Assembly: GCA_005789375.1 (NCBI GenBank)
Contig: SXXZ01000090.1
Coordinates: forward strand, 1-7,056
Length of the DNA stretch: 7,056 bases
DNA from: Verrucomicrobiales bacterium
GTDB taxonomy: Bacteria > Verrucomicrobiota > Verrucomicrobiae > Limisphaerales > UBA9464
Direction: 5' to 3'
Within the stretch, counting starts at the first letter, position 1. Each line of letters opens with the position of its first letter. The translations under genes and the position numbers were made by a program. Shown here piece by piece: positions 1 to 6,702 of this stretch. The notes beneath the pieces are model-generated. The model was given only the letters and a program-made list of their open reading frames with translations. It made no database searches and was not told where the DNA came from.

Positions 1-13
1 TCCCTCTATCATT

Positions 14-53
14 CCTTCCGATCGTTTATAAGCCTGTCCCGGTTAAGGAAGGC
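14..53. repeat. 40-bp direct repeat, copy 1, with inverted ends
   Basis: This copy matches positions 183-222 at 39 of 40 bases; the single difference is G at 41 against T at 210. Both copies begin with CCTTCC (14-19 here) and end with GGAAGG (47-52 here) followed by C, so the unit has perfect 6-bp terminal inverted repeats and could form a small hairpin. The core AGCCTGTCCCGGTTAAGGAA (31-50) is a variant of a 20-bp unit found twice more nearby. No reading frame in or around it looks like a transposase. A REP-like or miniature mobile element is possible, but that is inference from the repeat structure only. Confidence 0.8.
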
Positions 54-131
54 ACTATCCTCGTCCAAGAGGCCTACCTTTGGCCCATCAGTCTTTGACC
101 TATAGAACTCAAAAAACACGGTCTATTTCGG

Positions 132-183
132 AGCCTGTCCCTGTTAAGGAACCTGTCCCTGTTAGTGGCCCCTGTTAGTGGCC
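132..183. repeat. Tandem degenerate copies of the CCTGTCCCTGTTA unit
   Basis: Positions 132-151 carry a perfect copy of the 20-bp unit AGCCTGTCCCTGTTAAGGAA. It is followed at once by CCTGTCCCTGTTA (152-164). Next comes a 13-bp tandem duplication, CCCTGTTAGTGGC, at 157-169 and 170-182. The second 40-bp repeat begins at 183, so the elements abut or overlap. The nesting suggests repeated insertion, slippage or recombination among related short sequences. No spacer regularity of the CRISPR type is present. Confidence 0.7.
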
Positions 184-222
184 CTTCCGATCGTTTATAA
201 GCCTGTCCCTGTTAAGGAAGGC
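183..222. repeat. 40-bp direct repeat, copy 2, with inverted ends
   Basis: This is the second copy of the 40-bp unit at 14-53, with one mismatch. Its inverted ends are CCTTCC at 183-188 and GGAAGG at 216-221, and it contains the 20-bp core at 200-219. On the minus strand it lies 36 bp past the stop codon of the small DUF2256 gene, so its hairpin potential could affect the 3' end of that transcript. No T-rich tract of intrinsic-terminator type follows it, so I do not call it a terminator. Confidence 0.8.
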
Positions 223-258
223 TTGGGGCTATCATGGTTCCTTCGGGGGGATTTGCTG

Positions 259-417
259 TCATTGACGGTTGGAGTCGTTTTTTCGCATCCGGCAGGCATC
301 CGAGCAAAATTTGACTTCGCTCCAGACCTTTTCCCACTTTTTACGCCACACAAAGGGTCGACCGCAAACGACACATGGCTTGGAGGGCAGGTCGGCTTTC
401 TTGCGCATCTTAGGCAT
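259..417 (-). CDS. Small DUF2256-type four-cysteine protein (52 aa)
   Basis: The minus strand reads a 52-residue protein from ATG at 417 to TGA at 259. It carries the hallmarks of the DUF2256 family: a basic start with KKADLPSK (residues 6-13), a C-V-V-C pair (Cys15, Cys18), the motif RPFVWRKKW (residues 20-28), then EVKFCSDAC with Cys38 and Cys42. The four cysteines probably bind one zinc ion, as in a small zinc ribbon. The length of about 50 residues is normal for the family, whose biochemical role is, to my knowledge, unknown. A second in-frame ATG at 406-408 gives a 49-residue version, also typical of the family; neither start has a clear ribosome binding site. A longer frame on the opposite strand (178-459) covers the gene, but its product resembles nothing and it begins inside the repeats, so I treat it as the shadow. 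The neighbours give no functional clue. Confidence 0.88.
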   Translation of the reverse strand: MPKMRKKADLPSKPCVVCGRPFVWRKKWEKVWSEVKFCSDACRMRKNDSNRQ

Positions 418-633
418 CCCTACACTTCGACTGGAATTGGCGTAAAGTCGACCGGCTAAGCTTGCCGCTCGCCCACCGTTTCAACCCCGAATCACCTCGG
501 TCCCGTCTCGGAATCCCAGGAGGTTCAACCCGCAAGTCCTTTGGCTGATTATTGTCTTTGAGGGCAGCAGCCCAGCTACGGCTCAAAAAACTCGATGCCG
601 ATCATCATTGATGAGGTCAGCCAAAAGCCGATC

Positions 634-1344
634 TCAGCGCGGTCGAATGACCAATTCCTCGATGACCGCGCGGGATGGCAATTGCACGGCCAGCAAGACG
701 CAGGCGGCAATGTCTTCGGGTTGCATCATGCGGGCACGGGCGGCCTCATCGGGAACGATCGGTCGACGATTCAAGAGCGGGGTGTTGATGTCGCCGGGGA
801 AAATGCCTATGGCCCGAACCCCACGGGTGCGCTCTTCGGCATTGATGGCCTGGGTTAGCCCAGCTAAGCCAAACTTCGACATCACGTAGGCCGGTCCCGC
901 CTTGGGTGAGGCCTGCTTGCCCGCATCGGAGATGATGTTGACGATGGTGCCGGAACCCCGGTTGCGCATTCCAGGCAGAAAGGCCTGGACGCAGTAGTAA
1001 GCTCCGTTGAGGTTGGTATCCATCATGGCTCGATAGTCGGCATCGGACAGCACTTCAAGAGCTCGTTGGGGAGCGTTTGTGCCTGCGGCGTTAACAAGAA
1101 CCTCCACCGATCCCAACTCACTCTCGATGCGACGACCAACCTCGCGGACGGACTCCTGTTGGCAGATGTCGCATTCGATTGCAGTGATGCAACTCGCCAT
1201 GGAACCGGCCAGAGAACGGGTTTCTTCCAGAGCCGAACGCCGGCGACCGAGAGCAACGATCGACCACCCGGCGTTCACCAAAGCTAGGACTGTCGCCTGC
1301 CCCACGCCGGAGCCACCACCCGTGACCACTGCCAATTGCTTCAT
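634..1344 (-). CDS. Short-chain dehydrogenase/reductase (SDR), classical type
   Basis: A 236-residue NAD(P)-dependent oxidoreductase of the classical SDR family, probably cytosolic. The Rossmann cofactor motif TGGGSGVG is at residues 8-15. Arg34-Arg36, at the end of the second beta strand, favour NADP(H) over NAD(H); that preference is inference. Asp59 fits the adenine-ring position, and NAAG (85-88) is the structural motif. The catalytic set is complete: Asn111, Ser139, Tyr153 and Lys157 in the YxxxK arrangement. PGDINTPL (183-190) is the usual post-catalytic loop. The length is normal for the family, and the substrate cannot be told from sequence. The gene starts 45 bp after the stop of the upstream cyclase on the same strand, so the two are probably one transcript. 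The ATG at 1344 is directly before the Rossmann strand, as expected; it is preceded by an A-rich leader and no Shine-Dalgarno sequence. Confidence 0.93.
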   Translation of the reverse strand: MKQLAVVTGGGSGVGQATVLALVNAGWSIVALGRRRSALEETRSLAGSMASCITAIECDICQQESVREVGRRIESELGSVEVLVNAAGTNAPQRALEVLSDADYRAMMDTNLNGAYYCVQAFLPGMRNRGSGTIVNIISDAGKQASPKAGPAYVMSKFGLAGLTQAINAEERTRGVRAIGIFPGDINTPLLNRRPIVPDEAARARMMQPEDIAACVLLAVQLPSRAVIEELVIRPR

Positions 1345-1389
1345 GTTTTTAATTGTAAGGAGGAAGGTCGAAAATGGGAACTCCAGGAA

Positions 1390-2568
1390 TTAGACCCGCG
1401 CACAATGCCGGGCCTCCAGGTCCTGCAGCGATTGCCGAACGTGACGGATGTCCATTGAATGAACCTCCAAGCCGCGCCCGATGTCACTCAATAGGGTGAT
1501 GGTCAGCTCTCCGCCAAGGTGTTCGCGAAATTCCTCCAAACCCTCCAACACCCCCAACTCGCCCGAAGCGGCCACGGATTTAAGTTCGGGATCAAACAAT
1601 GTGAATCCCAACCGTTCCAAGAGGCTTAGGATGCGTTCGGCAGCCGGACGGGCGAGCAGTCCTTGCCGGACCGAATACAACACATCCAGGGCGATGCCGA
1701 TGGCCACCGCTTCACCATGCCGCAGACGGTATTCACTCATTTGCTCGAGCTTGTGGGCGGCCCAATGTCCAAAATCCAGAGGCCGTGCACTACCCATCTC
1801 GAAGGGATCACCGCCATTGGCTATGTGATTGAGATGCAATTCCGCACTACGTCGAATGAGGTGCTTCATCGGCTCTGGCTCGAAGGCAGCCAGGGCCAAG
1901 GCATCCTGCTCGAGCCGCACGAAGAACTCGGAATCTCGGATGCAAGCCACCTTAACCGCTTCGATGTAACCGGCGCGCTTGTCCCGATCGGAGAGGCTGG
2001 CCAACAAGTCAAAGTCGTTGATGACCGCGAAAGGCGGCGCAAATGTCCCAATGAAGTTCTTCTTTCCGAAGGCGTTGACACCGTTCTTCACCCCCACGCC
2101 GGAATCATCTTGAGCCAGCGTGGTTGTGGGAATGCGAATGAGACGAACACCCCGGTGGGCCGTTGCTGCCGCCAGACCTACCATGTCCAGCAAGGCCCCG
2201 CCACCCACCACCGCGACGTAATTGTGTCGGTCGATGTGATGTCGGTGAATGAGTTCGAGAATTTCCACCACACGAGACCACTCGTTCTTCACGACTTCAC
2301 CACCTTTGACCTGAACTGGCGGGCAAACGAGTTGTAGTCGCTGCGAATGGGCTCCGAAATAGGCTTCTATCTCAGGCGTTAATTCCGGACGGGCTGTAGC
2401 CAGAGCCTCCTCCAGCACTAGCAACACTTTCACCCGGGCAGTGGCTGGCTGGGATTGAGCGCCCACAAGCACCAACGCCAGCACGGGATTGTCCCGGGCG
2501 AAGACGCGATCGGTGAAATGGAGCTGATGCCGGTAATTAACCGAGATGACACGTTCGACAACGGACAT
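1390..2568 (-). CDS. eboD: EboD-like sugar phosphate cyclase (3-dehydroquinate synthase family)
   Basis: A 392-residue member of the dehydroquinate synthase-like sugar phosphate cyclases, which use NAD and a divalent metal to cyclise a sugar phosphate. The NAD-binding GGGA is at 122-125, and IPTTTLAQDDSGVGVKNG (146-163) is the active-site stretch. The predicted zinc ligands are all present: Glu203 in YIEAVK, His268 in DFGHWAAHKLE and His284 in LRHGEAVAIG. The last two are 16 residues apart, as in true dehydroquinate synthase. Several stretches differ from housekeeping AroB and match my recollection of the EboD subgroup: the N-terminal HFTDRVF (17-23), NAFGKKNFIGTFAPP (165-179), DPFEMGSARPLDFGHW (254-269) and the HWAAHKLEQ form of the metal helix. 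EboD belongs to the ebo cluster, tied in cyanobacteria to export of a scytonemin precursor; its substrate is not established. No other ebo gene is seen here. It is probably co-transcribed with the SDR downstream. The alternative is another cyclase subgroup making a different cyclitol. Confidence 0.87.
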   Translation of the reverse strand: MSVVERVISVNYRHQLHFTDRVFARDNPVLALVLVGAQSQPATARVKVLLVLEEALATARPELTPEIEAYFGAHSQRLQLVCPPVQVKGGEVVKNEWSRVVEILELIHRHHIDRHNYVAVVGGGALLDMVGLAAATAHRGVRLIRIPTTTLAQDDSGVGVKNGVNAFGKKNFIGTFAPPFAVINDFDLLASLSDRDKRAGYIEAVKVACIRDSEFFVRLEQDALALAAFEPEPMKHLIRRSAELHLNHIANGGDPFEMGSARPLDFGHWAAHKLEQMSEYRLRHGEAVAIGIALDVLYSVRQGLLARPAAERILSLLERLGFTLFDPELKSVAASGELGVLEGLEEFREHLGGELTITLLSDIGRGLEVHSMDIRHVRQSLQDLEARHCARV

Positions 2569-2693
2569 TGGGTGCGCAGAGCGTGGGGCTCCGACGACGT
2601 AGCGCGAGAATTATTTACATTCAGTGATGCGAACTTGGTCGGCTCCAACGGGTTGCCCATTGCCTTCCGCGAAATCTACGCCTACATCGGCGG
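2569..2693. promoter_or_regulatory. Divergent intergenic region, probable promoters for both flanking genes
   Basis: The 125 bp between the minus-strand cyclase and the plus-strand hydrolase must hold the upstream signals of both transcripts. Its only AT-rich patch is at 2608-2623. Read on the minus strand this gives TAAATAAT (complement of 2610-2617), a plausible -10 box about 42 bp before the cyclase start. No -35 element close to TTGACA is found at the right spacing. No clear ribosome binding site precedes either start codon. The call rests on gene arrangement more than on motifs. Confidence 0.35.
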
Positions 2694-3605
2694 ATGCGCT
2701 TCACCCCTGTTTGTCATGCCTTATTGATAAGTGTTGGGCTCCTATGCGCTCAACTCTGGGCAGAGCCCCCCACTCAACCGGTCCCGTTATGGCCAGGGTC
2801 GGCACCCGGCGACAGCGCCCAGAAAGAAACGGAGCGCGACCTCACCAAGCCGGGCGAAGGTCTGGTGGCAGGACGCGGAGTCATCCGCCTAGGAAACGTC
2901 TGGAGCCCCACCCTGACCGTCTACAAACCTTCCCCCAAACAGGATACCGGAGCCTCGGTGCTGGTTTGTCCGGGAGGTGGCTACCACATCCTCGCGATGG
3001 ATCTCGAGGGCACTGAAGTGTGTCAGTGGCTCAATTCGATTGGGGTGACCGGTGTCTTGCTCAAATACCGGGTGCCTCGCCGCGAAGGGCGCGAAAAACA
3101 TGAAGCAGCCCTTCAGGATGCCCAGCGTGCCTTGGGTCTTATGCGTCAGAACGCGGACGGTTGGGGCCTGGATCCGCGGCGAATGGGGGTCCTAGGATTC
3201 TCAGCCGGAGGACACCTGGCGGCGGCCTTGAGCAACAACCATGGCACTCGCAGCTATCCCCCAGTGGATACGGCCGACCAAAAATCCTGTCGCCCGGACT
3301 TCACAATCCTGATCTATCCGGCGTATCTGACCCAACCCGACAAGGCCGACGCCGTGGCTCCCGAATTGCCGATTTCTACCAACACACCGCCAACCTGGAC
3401 CGTGATCACCCAAGACGACCCCGTTCGGGTGGAAAACGCCCTCGGCTACCTTGCGGCCCTCCAACGCAACAAGGTGCCGGTCGAATTTCACCTCTTTCCC
3501 AAGGGCGGACACGGTTACGGTCTGCGCCGGACCGAGGTCCCTGTGACCCGTTGGACCGATCCGGCCACCGAGTGGTTGCAGCAGACCATCCTTCGGAAAC
3601 GGTGA
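2694..3605 (+). CDS. Secreted alpha/beta hydrolase (esterase-like)
   Basis: A 303-residue serine hydrolase with a probable Sec signal peptide: a short basic start, a hydrophobic stretch at residues 9-22 and likely cleavage after Ala23 in LWA-EPP. Cys18 does not sit in a proper lipobox, so a lipoprotein is unlikely. The mature protein has the alpha/beta hydrolase fold marks: oxyanion motif PGGGY (93-97), nucleophile elbow GFSAGGH (168-174) with Ser170, an acid in QDDPV (Asp241 or Asp242), and His273 in GGHGYG. The triad is complete and spaced normally. Relatives are often annotated as acetylxylan or feruloyl esterases or, wrongly, as xylanases. An ester of a plant or algal polysaccharide is therefore a reasonable substrate guess, but nothing here proves it. 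The ATG at 2694 is chosen because it starts the signal peptide. The gene diverges from the cyclase and lies 104 bp before the transporter on the same strand. Confidence 0.9.
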   Translation: MRFTPVCHALLISVGLLCAQLWAEPPTQPVPLWPGSAPGDSAQKETERDLTKPGEGLVAGRGVIRLGNVWSPTLTVYKPSPKQDTGASVLVCPGGGYHILAMDLEGTEVCQWLNSIGVTGVLLKYRVPRREGREKHEAALQDAQRALGLMRQNADGWGLDPRRMGVLGFSAGGHLAAALSNNHGTRSYPPVDTADQKSCRPDFTILIYPAYLTQPDKADAVAPELPISTNTPPTWTVITQDDPVRVENALGYLAALQRNKVPVEFHLFPKGGHGYGLRRTEVPVTRWTDPATEWLQQTILRKR

Positions 3606-3709
3606 TGAACTGGGGCAAAAAACCGAGCCCCCCCTCTTAGCATCTCGAGAATGCAGATAAACCGCAGGCGACAACTCGCCGGCCCTACCCTACCTTCCGC
3701 GCCCGTTCC

Positions 3710-6616
3710 ATGTCGGATTCCTCCGCTTCCATCTCTATCCGAGTGCTGACCCGCCTAGCGCAGCTAATTTACCGGCGCCAGGCTTGGTTCGTCGCGCCGC
3801 AACTCCTCCTCGCAGCCGTTTGCGTCTGGTACACCGTCGCTCGACTGGAATTCAGCGTGGACCGGAACGACCTCGTCGGTTCGGACCAGGGATACCATCG
3901 GAACTTCCTGGAAATGAAACGCGAGTTTCCGAGTCAGGACGATCTGGTCGCCATCGTAGAAAGCGATCACCCGGAGAAGAATCGGCAGTTTGTGGAACGA
4001 CTGGGAGCCCGCCTCGATCGGGAATCCACCCAAGCTTCGCCCACCAACCTGTTCACCGATGTGTTCTACAAGGGCGACCTGCCCCTAATGGGGCGGAAGG
4101 CGTTGCTCTTTGTGCCGGAAGGCGACCTGAAGGAAATGCTGAAGGCCCTCCGCAGCTTCAGACCCTTCATAGAACAATTCTCCAAGGCCACTAACCTGAC
4201 GGAGGTCTTCCACCAGGTTAGCGTGCAAATCCGCTCGGCTGACCGATCCACCAATGCGTCCAATGAATCCCTAATCGGAGCGCTTCCGGCCCTAGAACGC
4301 ATCGTTCAACGTTGCCGTGAAAGCATGGGTCGCCCCGGAGTTCCGCCCTCGCCTGGAGTGGACGCCCTCTTCGGGGCCGGACCTGAGGCGGAACGGGCCA
4401 AGTACGTCACCTTCGACCGCGGACGTCTGTATTTGGTGAATGCCAAGGCTCGCCTGGCCACAGTGGAAGATATCCCCAAGACCTCCCAAAACTTCTGGGA
4501 ACGCTGGCTGGGGCGGACCCATACCAAGACACCGCAAGAACTGGAGGCCGATCTGAAGTGGCGGCAGGGGGAGTTGAACGAGGAGTCCGTCCACCGGTTC
4601 CGGGCGCTGATCGCGGAAACGGCCCAAGAAGTGTCGGGCGTCAATGTAGGGCTAACTGGAGAGCCTGTGCTGGAGGTCGATGAAATGCAGCAATCCACGA
4701 CGGATTCGACCTGGGCCACTCTCCTCTCATTGATCCTGTGCGGACTGTTATTCTTAATTGGCTACAATCATCGGGGACGCCCTCAAAAGACCGTCGTTTC
4801 GTTGCTCGTTGGGCTGTGCTACACGATGGGGTACACAACCTTGGCGGTGGGTCATCTCAACATCCTGACCATCACCTTCGCGCCCATGCTCATCGGCTTG
4901 GCTATCGATTTTGGTGTCCACCTCATCAGCCGCTTTGAGGAAGAACTCAAGCAAGGCGAAACGGCTTTCACCGCCATCAGCAGGGCGGTGGTCAACACGG
5001 GACAAGGCATCTTCACCGGCTGCTTCACCACGGCAGGAGCTTTCTTCGCCATGTGCCTGACGGATTTCCGCGGTATTCAAGAGATGGGTATCATCACCGG
5101 CGGTGGCATGCTGATCTGCCTAGTCCCGATGATGACCTTGTTGCCCGCGCTGTTGTTGCGGGAAAAAGGTCTGAAGCGCGATGACTCCGATCCTCGGCCC
5201 GCTGCGCTGAATTCTAACCTATCAACGGCACTCGACTGGCGGGAGCGGACCGAAGGCTTCTGGCTCAAACGCCCCTGGTGGGTCCTCGGTGCCGGAGTGG
5301 GCATTAGCGCTATTTGCGCCGTGTATGCCTTGCGGGTGTCCTTCGACTACAACCTGCTCAACATGCAGAGCGACGGGCTCTCTTCGGTGATTTTCGAAAA
5401 GAAATTGGTAGAAGCGGCCCGGGTGCGCAAGAACGGGGCCTCCGAGGAGCGGGCGCAGGGCGTGTTGTTTGGAGTCGTGATGGTTCCCACCGTGGCCGAG
5501 GTGCCTGCGATCGAGGCCAAACTGAAGGCTCTGCCGACGGTCGCCGGGGTGGACTCGATGGGCCATTACCTCAATCAGGACGCCACCGAGCAATTGAAGC
5601 TCATCCGTGAAATCCGGGCCGAAACCCGGACGATCCACTTCCCCGAGGTGGCCGACGGCCCGATGGACCTCAATAGCTTCAGTCAACGCCTGTGGGGACT
5701 TCAAGGCCTTCTGGCCCTGGCAGCCGATGAAGTGCGCAAGTCCGCTCCGGAAGAAAAGGAACTCCTCAAGAATCTCGTTTCACTGCGTGTGACTATTTCT
5801 GAACTGCGCTCAGCCATGTTCCGGGGCGACCGGGAGGCCAATGCCCGCCAATTAGGGCATTTCCAGTACGCGCTCTTCCGCGATATCCGGGACACCTTTG
5901 ACACCTTACAACAGCAGGATGATTCCAGTGGCCTCAAGGAGTCCGACTTGCCGCTCGTTCTTCGCAACCGATTTATTGGAATCACCGGCAAACAACTGCT
6001 CCTGGTCTATCCCAAGGAGGATGTTTGGGAGCGACGGTCTCAGGAAACCTTTGTCCGGGAAATCAGCACGGTGGTTCCGACCGCCACGGGAACCCCCGTT
6101 CAACTCTACCACTACACCGAATTGCTCAAGGTTTCCTACATGGAGGCGGCCGGATGGGCACTGGGCGCCATTGTCCTCTTGGTTTTCATCCACTTCCGTT
6201 CGCCCGCTCGGGTGGTGCTGTCGCTGCTACCGGTCGCCATCGGGGCACTCTGGATGGTGGGCTTCATGGGAATGACAGGCATCCCGTTCAATCCCGCCAA
6301 TATTATGACCCTCCCGCTGGTCATTGGAATTGGTGTCACCAATGGCATCCATATTCTGAACCGATTCGCCGAAGAGCGGACCCCCGCCATTCTTGGCAAG
6401 AGCACCGGCAAGGCAGTGCTCATCTCAGGCCTGACCACCATCGCCGGATTCGGCAGCCTGATTATCGCCGACCACCGGGGTATTCGAAGTCTGGGCTGGG
6501 TGATGGCCGTGGGAACCGCGACGTGCATGATCGCCGCAATGACCCTGTTACCTGCGTTGCTGACGCTTCAGGAACGATTCACCCGCCCAAAGAATTGGGG
6601 AGCTCCTTCGAACTAA
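3710..6616 (+). CDS. MMPL/RND-family transporter, 968 aa
   Basis: A large inner-membrane protein with the RND superfamily two-half plan. TM1 is at about 26-45, followed by a large extracytoplasmic loop to about 333. A cluster of five helices covers about 335-484 (TM2-TM6). A cytoplasmic linker follows, then TM7 at about 522-542, a second large loop to about 808 and a second five-helix cluster at about 812-955. The two halves align at an offset of 477 residues: GLAIDFGVHLISRF (396-409) in TM4 matches GIGVTNGIHILNRF (873-886) in TM10. Asp400 fits the usual proton-relay aspartate, whereas the TM10 counterpart is Thr877. LLPALL recurs at the end of both clusters. Such proteins move lipids or other hydrophobic molecules using the proton gradient; HpnN-like hopanoid carriers and mycobacterial MmpL are relatives. 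No adaptor protein or outer-membrane channel gene is adjacent, and the cargo is unknown. The ATG at 3710 has no clear ribosome binding site. Confidence 0.9.
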   Translation: MSDSSASISIRVLTRLAQLIYRRQAWFVAPQLLLAAVCVWYTVARLEFSVDRNDLVGSDQGYHRNFLEMKREFPSQDDLVAIVESDHPEKNRQFVERLGARLDRESTQASPTNLFTDVFYKGDLPLMGRKALLFVPEGDLKEMLKALRSFRPFIEQFSKATNLTEVFHQVSVQIRSADRSTNASNESLIGALPALERIVQRCRESMGRPGVPPSPGVDALFGAGPEAERAKYVTFDRGRLYLVNAKARLATVEDIPKTSQNFWERWLGRTHTKTPQELEADLKWRQGELNEESVHRFRALIAETAQEVSGVNVGLTGEPVLEVDEMQQSTTDSTWATLLSLILCGLLFLIGYNHRGRPQKTVVSLLVGLCYTMGYTTLAVGHLNILTITFAPMLIGLAIDFGVHLISRFEEELKQGETAFTAISRAVVNTGQGIFTGCFTTAGAFFAMCLTDFRGIQEMGIITGGGMLICLVPMMTLLPALLLREKGLKRDDSDPRPAALNSNLSTALDWRERTEGFWLKRPWWVLGAGVGISAICAVYALRVSFDYNLLNMQSDGLSSVIFEKKLVEAARVRKNGASEERAQGVLFGVVMVPTVAEVPAIEAKLKALPTVAGVDSMGHYLNQDATEQLKLIREIRAETRTIHFPEVADGPMDLNSFSQRLWGLQGLLALAADEVRKSAPEEKELLKNLVSLRVTISELRSAMFRGDREANARQLGHFQYALFRDIRDTFDTLQQQDDSSGLKESDLPLVLRNRFIGITGKQLLLVYPKEDVWERRSQETFVREISTVVPTATGTPVQLYHYTELLKVSYMEAAGWALGAIVLLVFIHFRSPARVVLSLLPVAIGALWMVGFMGMTGIPFNPANIMTLPLVIGIGVTNGIHILNRFAEERTPAILGKSTGKAVLISGLTTIAGFGSLIIADHRGIRSLGWVMAVGTATCMIAAMTLLPALLTLQERFTRPKNWGAPSN

Positions 6617-6644
6617 CTCACTGAGTTGGTCCCAAGGGCTCCCC
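6597..6644. terminator. Long stem-loop spanning the transporter stop codon, probable convergent-gene terminator
   Basis: Three paired segments stack into one hairpin. GGGGAGC (6597-6603) pairs with GCTCCCC (6638-6644). CCTT (6605-6608) pairs with AAGG (6634-6637). ACTAACTC (6612-6619) pairs with GAGTTGGT (6623-6630), with one G-T wobble, around a 3-base loop. That is 19 base pairs interrupted by one bulged base and a 3x3 internal loop. The transporter's TAA (6614-6616) is inside the top stem. Only a weak T-rich stretch follows on either side (TATTCGTTCTTC on plus, AATTCTTT on minus), so it is not a textbook intrinsic terminator. Its place between two convergent genes supports a terminator or 3'-end protection role. 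Confidence 0.6.
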
Positions 6645-6702
6645 TATTCGTTCTTCGCGGCAAAATTTCTAGCGCCGTTCCAACCGGCTATCAGACCGGC
6701 TT

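Noticed and set aside
9..122. A short minus-strand frame from a GTG near 122 to TGA at 9-11, about 36 codons
   Set aside because: It runs through a repeat copy and has no family motif or ribosome binding site. It could be the remnant of a gene, but nothing supports that.
1..222. CRISPR array
   Set aside because: The repeats vary in length and overlap or abut, with no uniform spacers and no cas genes nearby.
178..459. A 93-residue plus-strand frame beginning in the repeat cluster
   Set aside because: It lies opposite the DUF2256 gene, starts inside repeat DNA and its product shows no family features; the minus-strand protein explains the sequence better.
1362..1367. AGGAGG-like sequence on the plus strand between the SDR and cyclase genes
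   Set aside because: It is on the wrong strand for both flanking genes. The only reading frame after it on plus is an ATG about 6 bp downstream that opens into DNA antisense to the cyclase gene.
1663..2337. A 224-residue plus-strand frame opposite the cyclase gene
   Set aside because: It is fully antisense to a gene with complete catalytic motifs, and its product has no recognisable domain. Long antisense frames are common in GC-rich coding DNA.
3612..3631. A GGGGC/GCCCC hairpin just after the hydrolase stop codon as a terminator
   Set aside because: The stem is only 5 bp with a 10-base loop, and no T tract follows on the plus strand; the T run on the minus strand lies in the loop, not after the stem.
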